Source: Nakamurella endophytica | GTDB lineage: Bacteria > Actinomycetota > Actinomycetes > Mycobacteriales > Nakamurellaceae | Direction: 5' to 3' | DNA: 64,000 bases | Assembly: GCF_014646215.1 (NCBI RefSeq) | Contig: NZ_BMNA01000012.1 | Span: 35,696-99,695, forward strand | In this document: positions 44,696-54,073 of the stretch, in pieces | Layout of the letters: each line of letters opens with the position of its first letter | Position numbering within the stretch: the stretch's first letter is position 1 | Notes under the pieces: generated by a model | What the model saw: only the letters and a program-made list of their open reading frames with translations | Told to the model about the DNA's origin: nothing | The model's database searches: none | Position numbers and translations under genes: made by a program

Positions 44696-45961
44696 ATGCC
44701 GCAGTTCGCCGCGCCGAAGGGCGTCCCCGACTACTACCCGCCGGAGTCCCGGGGGTTCGTCGCCGTCCGGAACGCCCTGGTCGCCGCGGCCGATCGGGCG
44801 GGGTACGGGCCGGTCGAGCTGCCGGTGTTCGAGGACACCGAGGTGTTCGCGCGTGGCGTCGGCGAGTCCACCGACGTGGTGTCCAAGGAGATGTACACGT
44901 TCGCCGACCGCGGCGGGCGGTCGGTCACGCTGCGGCCGGAGGGTACGGCCGGCGTCATGCGTGCGGTGATCGAGCACGGTCTGGACCGCGGTGCGCTGCC
45001 GGTCAAGCTCGTCTACTCGGGGCCGTTCTTCCGCTACGAGCGGCCGCAGGCCGGGCGCTACCGGCAGCTGCAGCAGGTCGGCATCGAGGCCATCGGGTCC
45101 GACGACCCGGCGCTGGACGCCGAGGTCATCTCCGTGGCCCATCAGGGGTTCCGCGACCTCGGACTGTCCGGGTACCGGCTGGATCTGACCTCGCTCGGGG
45201 ACTCGACCTGCCGGCCGGGCTACCGGGCGCTGCTGCAGGACTTCCTGCAGGGGCTCGATCTGGACGAGGACACCCGCCGGCGCGCGGAGCTGAATCCGCT
45301 GCGGGTACTCGACGACAAGCGCCCGCACGTGCGGGAGCAGCTGGCGGGGGCGCCGCTGATGGTGGACCACCTGTGCGGTGACTGCGCGGCCCACTTCGCC
45401 GACGTGCGCGCGGTGCTCGACGCCATCGGTGTGCCGTACGGGTTGAACCCGTGGATGGTGCGCGGGTTGGACTACTACACGCGGACGACGTTCGAGTTCG
45501 TCCACCCGGGGCTGGGGGCGCAGTCCGGGATGGGTGGCGGCGGCCGTTACGACGGCCTGATGGCCGAGCTGGGCGGTGCGTCGCTGTCCGGGATCGGCTA
45601 CGGCATCGGCGTCGACCGGACGCTGCTGGCCACCCGCGCCGAGGGACTGGTCGTCGGCGACGAGAGCCGCTGCGACGTCTACGGCGTGCCGATGGGTCCG
45701 GCGGCGTCGACCGCGCTGGCCGTGCTGGCGGGCCGGCTGCGGGCGGCGGGGGTGCGGGTGGACCGGTCGTACGGCGGCCGGGGTCTCAAGGCCGCGATGC
45801 GGTCGGCCGACGCCTCGGGCGCCCGGTGGGCGCTCATCGTGGGGGAGCGCGAGCTGGCCGACGGGACGGTCGTGGTCCGCGACCTGGTCGACGGCCGGCA
45901 GGACGCGGTGCCGCTCGAGGGGGCGGTCGACCAGGTCGTCGGGCGGTTGACCGCCGGCTGA
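44696..45961 (+). CDS. hisS: Histidine--tRNA ligase
   Basis: Class II synthetase of 421 residues. Motif 1 region ([13 protein letters not shown]), motif 2 ([21 protein letters not shown]), the His-binding [13 protein letters not shown] and motif 3 ([13 protein letters not shown] with [10 protein letters not shown]) are all intact, and the C-terminal anticodon domain ends in [11 protein letters not shown] with GGGGAGA upstream. It lies 74 bases after the MBL gene, likely one transcription unit. Confidence 0.97.
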   Translation: MPQFAAPKGVPDYYPPESRGFVAVRNALVAAADRAGYGPVELPVFEDTEVFARGVGESTDVVSKEMYTFADRGGRSVTLRPEGTAGVMRAVIEHGLDRGALPVKLVYSGPFFRYERPQAGRYRQLQQVGIEAIGSDDPALDAEVISVAHQGFRDLGLSGYRLDLTSLGDSTCRPGYRALLQDFLQGLDLDEDTRRRAELNPLRVLDDKRPHVREQLAGAPLMVDHLCGDCAAHFADVRAVLDAIGVPYGLNPWMVRGLDYYTRTTFEFVHPGLGAQSGMGGGGRYDGLMAELGGASLSGIGYGIGVDRTLLATRAEGLVVGDESRCDVYGVPMGPAASTALAVLAGRLRAAGVRVDRSYGGRGLKAAMRSADASGARWALIVGERELADGTVVVRDLVDGRQDAVPLEGAVDQVVGRLTAG

Positions 45962-46103
45962 TCCCGTCCGGTGCCGGCGAGCGGGGCAGGCGGCGCCGCG
46001 GCCGGTTCGCCCGCAGGGTGTCGCCGTCCGCGGCCCCGGGTACCGCGCCGGTGCCCGCCCGGTGGCCATGGACGCGCCTGGACCCGGGCGGCGGGAGGCT
46101 CAG

Positions 46104-47273
46104 GTGGGGGACACCTTCGTCCTGGTGATCGTGGTGGTCACCGCGCTGGCCTTCGACTTCACGAACGGCTTCCACGACACGGCCAACGCCATGGCCACGT
46201 CGATCGCGACCGGCGCGCTGCGGCCGCGGGTGGCGGTGGCGCTGTCCGCGGCGCTGAACCTGGTGGGCGCGTTCGTGTCGCTGTCCGTGGCCGCCACCAT
46301 CGCCGGCGGGCTGGTCCGGTCCGGTGCGGTCACCCTGTCCGTGGTGCTGGCCGGTCTGGTCGGTGCCATCACCTGGAACCTGGTCACCTGGTTCCTCGGG
46401 ATCCCGTCGAGCTCGTCGCACGCGCTGATCGGCGGCGTCGTCGGAGCGACGATCGCCGCGGCCGGCGGCGGAGCGGTGCGGTGGGACGGCCTCGTCGCCA
46501 AGGTGGTCGTGCCCGCGGCCCTGTCCCCGGTGATCGCCGGCGGCATCGCGATCGTCGGGACCGTGCTGGTCTACCGGTTGTCGCGGGGCGTCCCGGCCGG
46601 ACTGCTCGGTCGCGGCTTCCGCCTCGGCCAGATCGGGTCCGCGTCGCTGGTCTCGCTGGCGCACGGCACCAACGACGCGCAGAAGACGATGGGCGTCATC
46701 ACGCTGGCGCTCATCGCGGGCGGGTCGCTGCCCGCGGGCGCGCGGGCGCCGCTGTGGGTCGTCGTCAGCTGCGCGCTGGCGATCAGCCTCGGCACCTTCA
46801 CCGGCGGCTGGCGGGTGATCCGGACGCTGGGCACCGGGATCGTCGACATCGAGCCCCGGCAGGGCATGGCCGCCGAGACCGCCTCGGCGGCGACCATCCT
46901 GCTCTCCACCTACTTCGGGTACTCGCTGTCCACCACGCACGTCGCCACCGGGTCCATCCTCGGGACCGGCCTGGGGTACCGCCCGCCCGACGTCCGGTGG
47001 GGCGTCGCCCGTCGGATGGCGCTGGCCTGGCTGATCACGCTCCCGACGGCCGCGGTGGTGGGCGGCCTCGCCGAGCTCGCGGCTCGGGCCATGGGCGGCA
47101 CGTCCGGCATCGTGGTGGTGGCGCTGGTGATCGCCGCCGTGATGGGCGGTGTCTACCTGCTGTCCCGCCGCGCGCCCGTCGGGCCGGAGGCCGCGGCCCG
47201 GCCGGCCGACCGGCCGCCCGCAGCGCAGGACACCGCCGACGGGCCGGCCGCCCGGGACGGGGTGGGACGGTGA
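46104..47273 (+). CDS. PiT-family inorganic phosphate transporter
   Basis: Membrane symporter of 389 residues with about ten helices. The two PiT signatures are clear: FDFTNGFHDTANAMATS near residue 17 and LVSLAHGTNDAQKTMGVI in the second half. GTG 46104 with GGGAGG five bases upstream; a longer frame to 46062 lacks a ribosome site. The stop overlaps the GTG of a small membrane protein and a DUF3349 gene follows; the same trio (pitA and two small genes) exists in mycobacteria as I recall, which argues for a working unit in phosphate uptake. Confidence 0.94.
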   Translation: MGDTFVLVIVVVTALAFDFTNGFHDTANAMATSIATGALRPRVAVALSAALNLVGAFVSLSVAATIAGGLVRSGAVTLSVVLAGLVGAITWNLVTWFLGIPSSSSHALIGGVVGATIAAAGGGAVRWDGLVAKVVVPAALSPVIAGGIAIVGTVLVYRLSRGVPAGLLGRGFRLGQIGSASLVSLAHGTNDAQKTMGVITLALIAGGSLPAGARAPLWVVVSCALAISLGTFTGGWRVIRTLGTGIVDIEPRQGMAAETASAATILLSTYFGYSLSTTHVATGSILGTGLGYRPPDVRWGVARRMALAWLITLPTAAVVGGLAELAARAMGGTSGIVVVALVIAAVMGGVYLLSRRAPVGPEAAARPADRPPAAQDTADGPAARDGVGR

Positions 47274-47506
47274 CCGCGTGGGTGGACGTCGGGGCGGTGC
47301 TGCAGATCGCCGGCTTCGGCCTGCTGGTGGGCGCCGGCCTCCCGTCCCTGTACGCGCTCGGCATCCGCCTGCTGGGCTCCCGGCCGGCGTCCGGTGCACC
47401 CGCGGCCGCACCCGGGCCGGCCCGCCGAGCCGCGGCCGTCGTCTGCTTCGCCGTCGTGGCCGGTGCGGTCGTCACCGGCCTGCTGTTCCTGTTGCTGCAG
47501 TCCTGA
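47270..47506 (+). CDS. Small two-helix membrane protein coupled to PiT transporter
   Basis: Protein of 78 residues with hydrophobic segments at about 10-35 and 53-77, joined by a short Ala/Pro/Arg loop. The GTG overlaps the PiT stop by four bases, so it is made together with the transporter. No enzymatic motif. A protein of similar size stands after pitA in mycobacteria. Possibly a transporter accessory subunit. Confidence 0.8.
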   Translation: MTAWVDVGAVLQIAGFGLLVGAGLPSLYALGIRLLGSRPASGAPAAAPGPARRAAAVVCFAVVAGAVVTGLLFLLLQS

Positions 47507-47534
47507 CGGTGCATCGGCGAGAGGACGGACGGAC

Positions 47535-47846
47535 ATGACGGGTTCGTCAGCGCGGTCGGGCATCGTCCGCTGGCTGCGCGCCGGGTATCCCTCCGGTGTC
47601 CCGGAGCGGGACTACCTGCCGCTGTTCGCGCTGCTGCGGCGGCGGCTGACGAACGACGAGGTGGCGGCGGTGGCCGCGGAACTCTCCGGACGCACCGACC
47701 CGGCGGGGCGAGAGGCGATCTGCGAGCTCATCGAGCGACTCACCCACGAGACGGCGCACGACGCGGACGTCGAGCGGGTGCGGCAGCAGCTCGGCGCGTC
47801 GTCGGCCGACGACGACCCGCCGGGCGGAGGGCCTCCCGCGGCCTGA
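47535..47846 (+). CDS. DUF3349 domain-containing protein
   Basis: Small soluble protein of 103 residues: WLRAGYPSGVPERDYLPLFALLRRRLTNDEV is the family core, followed by a helix with ELIERLTHETAHDADVERV and a Pro/Asp tail. DUF3349 proteins are an actinobacterial family of unknown role. ATG with GAGAGGACGG upstream, 28 bases after the small membrane protein. Likely third gene of the PiT unit. Confidence 0.87.
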   Translation: MTGSSARSGIVRWLRAGYPSGVPERDYLPLFALLRRRLTNDEVAAVAAELSGRTDPAGREAICELIERLTHETAHDADVERVRQQLGASSADDDPPGGGPPAA

Positions 47847-47932
47847 CCGCGGGTACCGCCGTGATCCGCGCGGGCAGGGACCCGGGACCGTCCTGCGGCA
47901 TCGACCGCGACGTCGCGGGACGGTCGGCGCCG

Positions 47933-48103
47933 CTAGCTGTCCGCGGGCGGGGCCCCGTCCGGCCGGGGCGGATCCGCCTCCTCCGGCTCGAAGGTGTCCG
48001 GGCTGCCGGCACCCAGGCCGATACCGGTGTCCGGGGCGGGCAGGTCGCCGTCCGGCGGCGCGGTCCGGTCCTGGTCCCCGTGCTGTGCTGCGCCCTCCGT
48101 CAT
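47933..48103 (-). CDS. Small acidic protein (56 residues), unknown function
   Basis: ATG at 48103, stop at 47933. The C-terminal half DTGIGLGAGSPDTFEPEEA resembles short acidic proteins I remember from many actinobacteria (a DTGvG...tFEPEE pattern). No other motif and no membrane segment. The ribosome site is weak (GGGGTG). It is convergent with the DUF3349 gene. I consider it probably real. Confidence 0.6.
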   Translation of the reverse strand: MTEGAAQHGDQDRTAPPDGDLPAPDTGIGLGAGSPDTFEPEEADPPRPDGAPPADS

Positions 48104-48308
48104 CGGCACCCCGTTCCTCGAACGGCCGACGGACCAGGGACGGTCGCCGCACGGGACGCCGTGCGCCCGGTGCCCGACCGCAGCCCGCGTCCCGCCGGCT
48201 CCGGCTGTTGCCGGCACTGTAGCCGCGAACCCGGCCCGGCGTCGGTGCCCGTCGGTGCGGGTACCGCAGCACCGGAGGTAGCGGGTCGCGCAGGTGTCGG
48301 AGGGTGCG

Positions 48309-48545
48309 ATGTCCACGGGGACGATAGAGCTGATCGGCGGCTCGTGGGACGGGCGACTCGTACCCGTTCCCGAGTCGCACCTGGCGGAGGAACCGCCGTA
48401 CCTGGTGGAGCTCCCGGCCGGCGACGGCGACACCGGGCACACGGCGAGCTACCTGGTGACCCGGCGGTCGGACGGCCGGCTACAGGGGCGCCCCACCGAA
48501 ATCCCCCTCGATCCGTCGGGGGAGTCGACGCCGGCCGACGGATGA
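48309..48545 (+). CDS. Small conserved-looking hypothetical protein (78 residues)
   Basis: ATG 48309 has GGAGGG six bases upstream; a GTG at 48294 is also in frame. The sequence IELIGGSWDGRLVPVPE and ASYLVTRRSDGRLQGRP looks like a compact beta-rich fold and the third codon positions are GC-rich as in real genes. I do not recognise the family. Confidence 0.55.
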   Translation: MSTGTIELIGGSWDGRLVPVPESHLAEEPPYLVELPAGDGDTGHTASYLVTRRSDGRLQGRPTEIPLDPSGESTPADG

Positions 48546-48582
48546 CGGGCGCCAGGAGTGGCGACGGCCGGCGAGACAGCGC

Positions 48583-48613
48583 TTGACGACCGTCTCGGTA
48601 AGTCGTAACTTAC
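48583..48613 (+). promoter_or_regulatory. arsR promoter with overlapping operator
   Basis: TTGACG (48583-48588) and TAACTT (48606-48611) are 17 bases apart. The inverted repeat GTAAGT-CGTA-ACTTAC (48598-48613) covers the -10, as expected for ArsR self-repression. Transcription should start at about 48618-48619, at the GTG itself. Confidence 0.75.
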
Positions 48614-48618
48614 GGTTC

Positions 48619-48960
48619 GTGGCGACTGACGGAGTGCCGGAGGCGTGGGAGGTGCTGGGCGACCCGTCCCGGCGGCTGATCTTCGCCAAGCTGGCCGAGC
48701 GTCCCCGGGCGGTCGTCGAACTCGCGGGCGAGCTGCCGATCAGTCGGCCCGCCGTCTCGCAGCACCTGCGCGTCCTCAAGTCGGCCGGCGTGGTGACCGA
48801 CGAGGTGCGGGGCACCCGGCGGATCTACCGGCTGGAGCCTGCGGCGGTGCTCGCGTTCAAGGACCAGCTCGACGCCTTCTGGCACCGCGCGCTCGCCGGT
48901 TTCGGGGACGTCGTCACCCCCGATCCCCTCGAGGGATCCCCAGGAGAGGACCAACCGTGA
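48619..48960 (+). CDS. ArsR-family transcriptional regulator
   Basis: Winged-helix repressor of 113 residues. The sequence WEVLGDPSRRLIFAKLAERP leads to the recognition region PISRPAVSQHLRVLKSAGVV and the wing VRGTRRIYRLEP. No Cys-rich metal site, so it is the kind that is paired with SRPBCC proteins rather than a metal sensor. The GTG coincides with the predicted transcription start, meaning a leaderless message. A TTG further up at 48583 lies in the -35 box and is not a start. The stop overlaps the SRPBCC gene (GTGA). Confidence 0.93.
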   Translation: MATDGVPEAWEVLGDPSRRLIFAKLAERPRAVVELAGELPISRPAVSQHLRVLKSAGVVTDEVRGTRRIYRLEPAAVLAFKDQLDAFWHRALAGFGDVVTPDPLEGSPGEDQP

Positions 48961-49442
48961 CAGATCCCGACGTGCCCGTCGTGCAGCGGTCGATCGTCGT
49001 GCCGGTGGCGGCCGACGCGGCGTTCACCGCCTTCACCGACCGGTTCGGCGACTTCAAGCCGCCGGAGCACAACCTGCTGCGGGCGCCGATCGCCGAGACC
49101 ATGCTGGAACCCAGGGTCGGCGGCGCCATCTACGACCGGGCCGTGGACGGCAGCGAGTGCCGCTGGGCGCGCATCCTGGTCTTCGACCCGCCGCAGCGGC
49201 TGGTCTTCAGCTGGGACATCGGCCCGACGTGGGAACTGGAGAGCGACCCGGACCACACCAGCGAGGTCGAGATCCGGTTCGTCGCCGAAGGTCCCGCGCG
49301 CACCCGGGTGGAACTGGAGCACCGGAACCTGGACCGGCACGGCCCGGGCTGGACCGGCATGCGCCCGGCCGTCGCCGGCGACGAGGGGTGGCCGCTGTAC
49401 CTGCGCCGTTTCGCCGACCTGGTGGGTGCGCCGGTCGGCTGA
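48957..49442 (+). CDS. SRPBCC/AHSA1-family protein
   Basis: Protein of 161 residues with the START-like fold: RSIVVPVAADAAFTAFTDRFGDF, MLEPRVGGAIYDRAVDG, ILVFDPPQRLVFSWDIG and TRVELEHRNLDRHG. The family binds small hydrophobic ligands in a deep pocket; the ligand is unknown. GTG with GGAGAGG upstream, coupled to arsR. ArsR-AHSA1 pairs are frequent in actinobacteria; the SRPBCC protein may tune or act with the regulator. Confidence 0.92.
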   Translation: MTDPDVPVVQRSIVVPVAADAAFTAFTDRFGDFKPPEHNLLRAPIAETMLEPRVGGAIYDRAVDGSECRWARILVFDPPQRLVFSWDIGPTWELESDPDHTSEVEIRFVAEGPARTRVELEHRNLDRHGPGWTGMRPAVAGDEGWPLYLRRFADLVGAPVG

Positions 49443-49612
49443 GAGCTGGCTGCACGGAGCGGATCCCGGGCCACCTTGGACCGCGGCGAACCACGCGCCG
49501 GGGTCCTCGGTGTGCTCGGGGGCCTGCGTCCGCCGGCACCGGCGGCCTGCTCGGCGCCGCCTGCACCCTGGCAGGGCGTGACAAACGGCTCGAACGCATG
49601 TACGAAGGAGCC

Positions 49613-50740
49613 ATGCGGTGGACCACCCGAGCGCTCGACGTCGAGGACGTGACCGCCCTGCCCGGCCTGGGGCGGATCAGCGGCCTGCTGCGGTCGGTGC
49701 GCAGCCCGGACTTCGCCGGGGTGACGTTCCACGAGGTGCTCGCCCGGTCCGCGCTGAACCGGGTGCCGGGCACGTCGCCGATGCCCTTCCGGTGGACCGT
49801 CAACCCGTACCGCGGGTGCAGCCACGCCTGCGTGTACTGCTTCGCCCGCGGCACCCACACCTACCTCGACCTGGACAGCGGGCAGGACTTCGACAGCCAG
49901 ATCGTCGTCAAGACCAACGTCGGCGAGCTGCTGGGCCGGGAGCTGGCGGCGCCGCGCTGGCGCGGCGAGCCGGTGGCGATGGGCACCAACACGGACCCGT
50001 ACCAGCGGGCCGAGGGGCGCTACCGGCTGATGCCCGCGGTGATCCGGTCGCTGACCGACCACGACACCCCGTTCTCGATCCTCACCAAGGGCACCGTGCT
50101 GTCCCGGGATCTCGGCCTGCTGGCGTCCGCGGCGCAGCGGGTCCCGGTCGGGCTCGGGGTGTCCCTGGCGTTGCTGGACCGCACGCTCCAGGCCTCGCTG
50201 GAACCGGGCACACCCACGCCGGAGGCCCGGCTGACCCTCGTCCGGCGGATCGTCGACGCCGGCCTGCCCTGCGGCGTGCTCATCGCGCCGCTGCTGCCGC
50301 ACCTGACGGACAGCCGGGAGCAGATCGCGGACCTGGTGGGCCGGCTGCGCGACGCCGGGGTGAGCGGGGTGTCCGGCATCGTGCTGCACCTGCGTCCCGG
50401 TGCCCGCGAGTGGTTCCTGCGCTGGCTGGGCGTGCACCACCCGGAGCTGGTCGGCCGGTACGAGCGCCTGTACCAGCGCGGGTCCAACGCCCCGCAGGAC
50501 TACCGGCGGATGGTCGCCGACCGGGTCGCCTCGGTCCGGGTCGAGCTCGGGCTGCCGGCACACCCGGCGCCGTTCCGGCCGACCGGGGTACCCGGGTACC
50601 GCGACGCCGGCTTCCCGCCCGGCAGCATGCCGGAGCCGCGACGCGCGCCGCGGACCGGCGTCGCCGACCGATCCGCCCACGCGGGCGACGGGCTGGCGGG
50701 GGCGGTGGTCGACCAGGCCGCCGAGCAGACGCTGTTCTGA
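49613..50740 (+). CDS. Radical SAM protein, Rv2578c family
   Basis: Protein of 375 residues. The iron-sulfur motif C-x3-C-x2-C is in [14 protein letters not shown] near residue 75; [39 protein letters not shown] and FSILTKGT are the family's conserved blocks, and the last residues QTLF match the mycobacterial ending. It resembles SplB-like radical SAM enzymes; the substrate is unknown. ATG 49613 with AAGGAG upstream. Its place between hisS and aspS is as in mycobacteria. Confidence 0.93.
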   Translation: MRWTTRALDVEDVTALPGLGRISGLLRSVRSPDFAGVTFHEVLARSALNRVPGTSPMPFRWTVNPYRGCSHACVYCFARGTHTYLDLDSGQDFDSQIVVKTNVGELLGRELAAPRWRGEPVAMGTNTDPYQRAEGRYRLMPAVIRSLTDHDTPFSILTKGTVLSRDLGLLASAAQRVPVGLGVSLALLDRTLQASLEPGTPTPEARLTLVRRIVDAGLPCGVLIAPLLPHLTDSREQIADLVGRLRDAGVSGVSGIVLHLRPGAREWFLRWLGVHHPELVGRYERLYQRGSNAPQDYRRMVADRVASVRVELGLPAHPAPFRPTGVPGYRDAGFPPGSMPEPRRAPRTGVADRSAHAGDGLAGAVVDQAAEQTLF

Positions 50741-50840
50741 CCCCTGCGGCCCCACCCGCCGGACGTGCCCTGCCCGGGCAGGACGAGCGGTACCGGGTCG
50801 CCGCCGACGAACGATCCCGCCCGGCGTGGTCGGGTCGCCG

Positions 50841-50875
50841 CTGCCGGCCGCCGCTGCTGCGACGGCCGGCGGCAG
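50841..50875. terminator. Imperfect hairpin between convergent radical SAM and catalase genes
   Basis: CTGCCGGCCG and a CGGCCGGCGGCAG-like arm can pair with a two-base bulge around a 12-base loop. It lies in the 141-base convergent gap just before the catalase stop and could serve both strands. Confidence 0.4.
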
Positions 50876-50881
50876 AACCGG

Positions 50882-52987
50882 TCAGGCCGGCTGCAGCTGG
50901 CGCTCCCAATGCCGCAACTGGCTGGCGCGATCCAGGAACGCCGGCACGGCGGCGGGATCGGCCAGCGCGACGAAACCGTCGTCCATCAGCGGTGTGAGAC
51001 CCGCCGCGTCGAAGAGCGCCGCGGCGTCCGGGACGTACCCGACGATCTTGCAGTGCGCGTAGGCGTCCGTCACGAAATCGCGTGCGGCGGGCAGCTTGGC
51101 CAGCAGGGCGGCGCCCTCGGCGGAGGCCAGCACCGCCACCGTGTCGTAGAGCACGGACGGCCCGCCGTCGACCTTCTGGTCGCCGGCCAGCCGACCGCCG
51201 TCCGACAACGACACCCCGCCCACCGTCGGAGCCACGATCTCGACCGTCATCCCCTGGGCCTCGGCGGCCTCGCGCACCGCGGAGGCGAGCGAGGCGTCCG
51301 TGCCGTCGCTGACCAGCACGCCGAGCTTGCGACCGGACAGCGAGGTCGGACCGTTCTGCAGGATCGACAGTGCGGGCGACACCGGCAGGTCCGTCCGGGT
51401 CGGGCGGGCGGCCGGGAGGGCGTCGGGCAACGGCATGCCGAGCCCGTCGGCCACGGTCTGCGCCAGGTCCTCGTCGACGTTGCGCAGTCCGGCGACCATC
51501 CGGCTGCGGATCGGCTCCTCGTCGCACTTGGAGAGCTCGAAGACGAACGCGTCGGCGATGTGCTTGCGTTCCACCACGGTCTGGCTGAGGAAGAACTGCC
51601 GCGCCTGGCTGTAGTGGTCGGCGAAGCTCTCCGGACGGATGCGGCGCTTGGGACCGGCGACCTCGGCCGGGAACGTGGTGAAGCCGCGGGCCGGGTCCTC
51701 GCGCGGGCCGCCTGCGGCACCCCAGGAGTTGGGTTCGTAGTTGGCCCGCCCCCGCCGGTGGCGGTAGGCCATGTGCCCGTCCTGCTGGAAGTTGTCCACG
51801 GCGCTGCGGGGCGCGTTCACCGGCAGCTGGGTGAAGTTGGGACTGCCCAGACGCTTGAGCTGCGTGTCCAGGTAGGAGAAGTTGCGTCCCTGCAGCAGCG
51901 GATCGTCGGTGAAGTCGATGCCCGGCACGACGTTCTGGGTGCAGAAGGCGACCTGCTCGGTCTCGGCGAAGAAGTTGTCGACCACCCGGTCCAGGACCAG
52001 CCGGCCGACGCGGCGCACCGGCAGCAGCTCCTCCGGGATGATCTTCGTCGGATCCAGGACGTCGAAGTCGAAACGGTCGGCGAACTCGTCGTCGAACAGC
52101 TGCATCCCCAGCTCCCACTCCGGGAAGCTGCCGGACTCGATGGCGTCCCACAGATCTCGCCGGTGGAAGTCCGGGTCCGCGCCGTTGAGCTTGACGGCCT
52201 CGTTCCAGACGACCGACTGCAGGCCGTCCTTGGGCTTCCAATGGAACTTGACGTACGTCGACCGGCCCTGGGCGTCCACGAGCCGGAAGGTGTGGACGCC
52301 GAACCCCTCCATGAACCGGAAGGACCGCGGGATGGTGCGGTCGGACATGATCCACATCAGCATGTGCGTCGACTCCGGGGACAGCGACACGAAGTCCCAG
52401 AAGTTGTCGTGGGCGGTCTGCGCCTGGGGGAAGCCGCGGTCCGGCTCCTGCTTGGCGGCGTGGATCAGGTCGGGGAACTTGATCGCGTCCTGGATGAAGA
52501 ACACCGGGATGTTGTTGCCGACGAGGTCCCAGTTGCCCTCCCGGGTGTAGAACTTCACCGCGAAACCGCGGACGTCCCTGGCCAGGTCGGCGGACCCCTT
52601 GTTGCCGGCCACGGTGGAGAACCGGACGAACACCTCGGTGCGCTCACCGGCGCGGGCGAACAGGTCGGCCCTGGTCACGTCGGACAGCGACTCGTAGAGC
52701 TCGAAGTAGCCGTGGGCGCCGTAGCCGCGGGCGTGCACGACGCGCTCCGGGATCCGCTCGTGGTCGAAGTGGAAGATCTTCTCGCGGAAGTGGGCGTCCT
52801 CCAGCAACGCCGGTCCACGGGCGCCGACACGCAGGGTGTTCTGGTCGTCGGCGACCGGCACGCCCTGTGCCGTCGTCAGGACGGGTACCCCGTCCCCGGC
52901 CACCTGGTGCGTCTCCCCGCCCGCGCCGCGCTGCACCGCCTGGTCACCGAGGTCGACCGAACCGTCCCCGCTGCCGTCTGCCACCAT
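50882..52987 (-). CDS. katE: Large-subunit catalase (clade 2, HPII type)
   Basis: Monofunctional haem catalase of 701 residues that breaks down hydrogen peroxide. The distal site [15 protein letters not shown] (catalytic His), the Asn site in [33 protein letters not shown] and the proximal RNFSYLDTQ (haem-binding Tyr) are intact. From about residue 550 a DJ-1/flavodoxin-like C-terminal domain ([15 protein letters not shown]) marks the large clade 2 type. ATG 52987 with GGAGAC upstream; an open frame to 53164 is Arg/Pro-rich and not part of it. Divergent from the TerB gene with a 300-base promoter region. Confidence 0.95.
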   Translation of the reverse strand: MVADGSGDGSVDLGDQAVQRGAGGETHQVAGDGVPVLTTAQGVPVADDQNTLRVGARGPALLEDAHFREKIFHFDHERIPERVVHARGYGAHGYFELYESLSDVTRADLFARAGERTEVFVRFSTVAGNKGSADLARDVRGFAVKFYTREGNWDLVGNNIPVFFIQDAIKFPDLIHAAKQEPDRGFPQAQTAHDNFWDFVSLSPESTHMLMWIMSDRTIPRSFRFMEGFGVHTFRLVDAQGRSTYVKFHWKPKDGLQSVVWNEAVKLNGADPDFHRRDLWDAIESGSFPEWELGMQLFDDEFADRFDFDVLDPTKIIPEELLPVRRVGRLVLDRVVDNFFAETEQVAFCTQNVVPGIDFTDDPLLQGRNFSYLDTQLKRLGSPNFTQLPVNAPRSAVDNFQQDGHMAYRHRRGRANYEPNSWGAAGGPREDPARGFTTFPAEVAGPKRRIRPESFADHYSQARQFFLSQTVVERKHIADAFVFELSKCDEEPIRSRMVAGLRNVDEDLAQTVADGLGMPLPDALPAARPTRTDLPVSPALSILQNGPTSLSGRKLGVLVSDGTDASLASAVREAAEAQGMTVEIVAPTVGGVSLSDGGRLAGDQKVDGGPSVLYDTVAVLASAEGAALLAKLPAARDFVTDAYAHCKIVGYVPDAAALFDAAGLTPLMDDGFVALADPAAVPAFLDRASQLRHWERQLQPA

Positions 52988-53290
52988 CACGATGTCTCCG
53001 ATGTTCGCCGGCCGGCCGGGCGCCGGCCGCCCGGGTGGTTCCCGCCGCGACCGCCCGGCACACGGCCGTGCGGGAAGGGATCCGGTTGCAGACGCCTGCG
53101 GTCCCGGCGCGCGCCCGGGCACCCTCCCGGCGCGCTCCCGGGGAACGCGGCGCCCGGTCGCCACCGGGACCGGCGATCAGCCGGTGGGGACCTGCGACGG
53201 GCCGCGCCGGGAACCCGGCCGCGCCGCGGCCCGTTCCCTCTCCGCGCGGCGGTGCCCGACCGCGGCCACCCACGCAGAGAAGGGACCGAC

Positions 53291-53746
53291 ATGTCGTTCT
53301 GGAACTCGCTGAAGAGCCGTACCCAGGAGATGAACAGCACCCTCAAGACAAAGGCGGGTCAGTTCAAGAACAAGGAGTTCGCCGCCGGCTCGATGGCCAT
53401 GTGCGCGCTCATCGCCGCGGCCGACGGGTCGATCGATCCGAGCGAGCGGCAGAAGACCGCTGCTCTGATCATGAGCAACGACGTGCTGGCCATCTTCCCG
53501 CCGAACGAGCTGCAGGAACGGTTCTCGTTCTACTGCGACAAGCTGACCAGGGACTACGACTTCGGCAAGGTGGAGGCGATCGCGACGATCGCCCGGCTGA
53601 AGTCCAAGCCGGACCAGGCCCGCGCGGTGATCCAGATCGGGATCATCATCGGCGGCGCGGACGGCAACTTCGACGAGCACGAGCGGGCCGCCGTGCGCGA
53701 GGCGTGCTTCGCGGTCGGCATCGCACCGACCGAGTTCGACCTCTGA
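53291..53746 (+). CDS. TerB-family tellurite resistance protein
   Basis: All-helical protein of 151 residues. The TerB core is clear: AAGSMAMCALIAAADGSIDPSE, then FYCDKLTRDYDFGKVEAI and IIIGGADGNFDEHERAAVREA with the paired acidic ADG residues that bind metal. In Ter systems TerB works with TerC/TerD in stress and metal response; no other ter genes are here, so this is a stand-alone copy. ATG with AGAAGGGA upstream. A strong bidirectional terminator follows. Confidence 0.93.
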   Translation: MSFWNSLKSRTQEMNSTLKTKAGQFKNKEFAAGSMAMCALIAAADGSIDPSERQKTAALIMSNDVLAIFPPNELQERFSFYCDKLTRDYDFGKVEAIATIARLKSKPDQARAVIQIGIIIGGADGNFDEHERAAVREACFAVGIAPTEFDL

Positions 53747-53898
53747 CGCAGGCGCTGGCCGAACGCGATCTCCAGATGGCCACCGGCCGAACGGCCGGTC
53801 CGGGGACGCCGCCATCCGGGAGCGCCGACGAACACCACCCGGGCGGCGCAGCAGGGGTCCTCGACGACGTCCCGGCCGGCACGCGCGCCCGGTGGACA

Positions 53899-53936
53899 CA
53901 GCAGCGGCGGGGTCCCGGAGGACCCCGCCGCTGCTG
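53899..53936. terminator. Bidirectional terminator, 17-base perfect stem
   Basis: Arms 53899-53915 and 53920-53936 are exact complements with loop CGGA. It lies between the convergent terB and DEAD-box genes and would stop transcription from both sides. Confidence 0.85.
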
Positions 53937-53983
53937 CATGGACGGCCGGCGACGGGCGGGGTTCGCCCGCCGGTCACGCCGTC

Positions 53984-54073
53984 CGTGCGCTGTCTGTGAG
54001 TGCGCTGCCTGCCAGTGCGCTGTCTGCCAGTGCGCTGCCTGCCAGTGCGCTGTCTGCCGGTGCTCTGCCCGTC
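53984..54073. repeat. 15-base tandem repeat at the 3' end of the DEAD-box gene
   Basis: Six units of 15 bases, AGTGCGCTGCCTGCC and AGTGCGCTGTCTGCC alternating in the middle four, with less exact outer copies. The array ends within the DEAD-box stop codon, so loss or gain of a unit could change that gene's end. Confidence 0.85.

Noticed and set aside
48583..48618. TTG at 48583 as the arsR start
   Set aside because: It falls in the -35 box; the residues it would add cover the operator and do not belong to the ArsR fold.
53291..53746. Part of a larger tellurite/phage-defence ter cluster
   Set aside because: Only TerB is present; flanking genes are a catalase and an RNA helicase with no TerC/D/Z/A relatives.
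53984..54073. Possible CRISPR array downstream of the DEAD-box gene
   Set aside because: Units of 15 bases adjoin without spacers.
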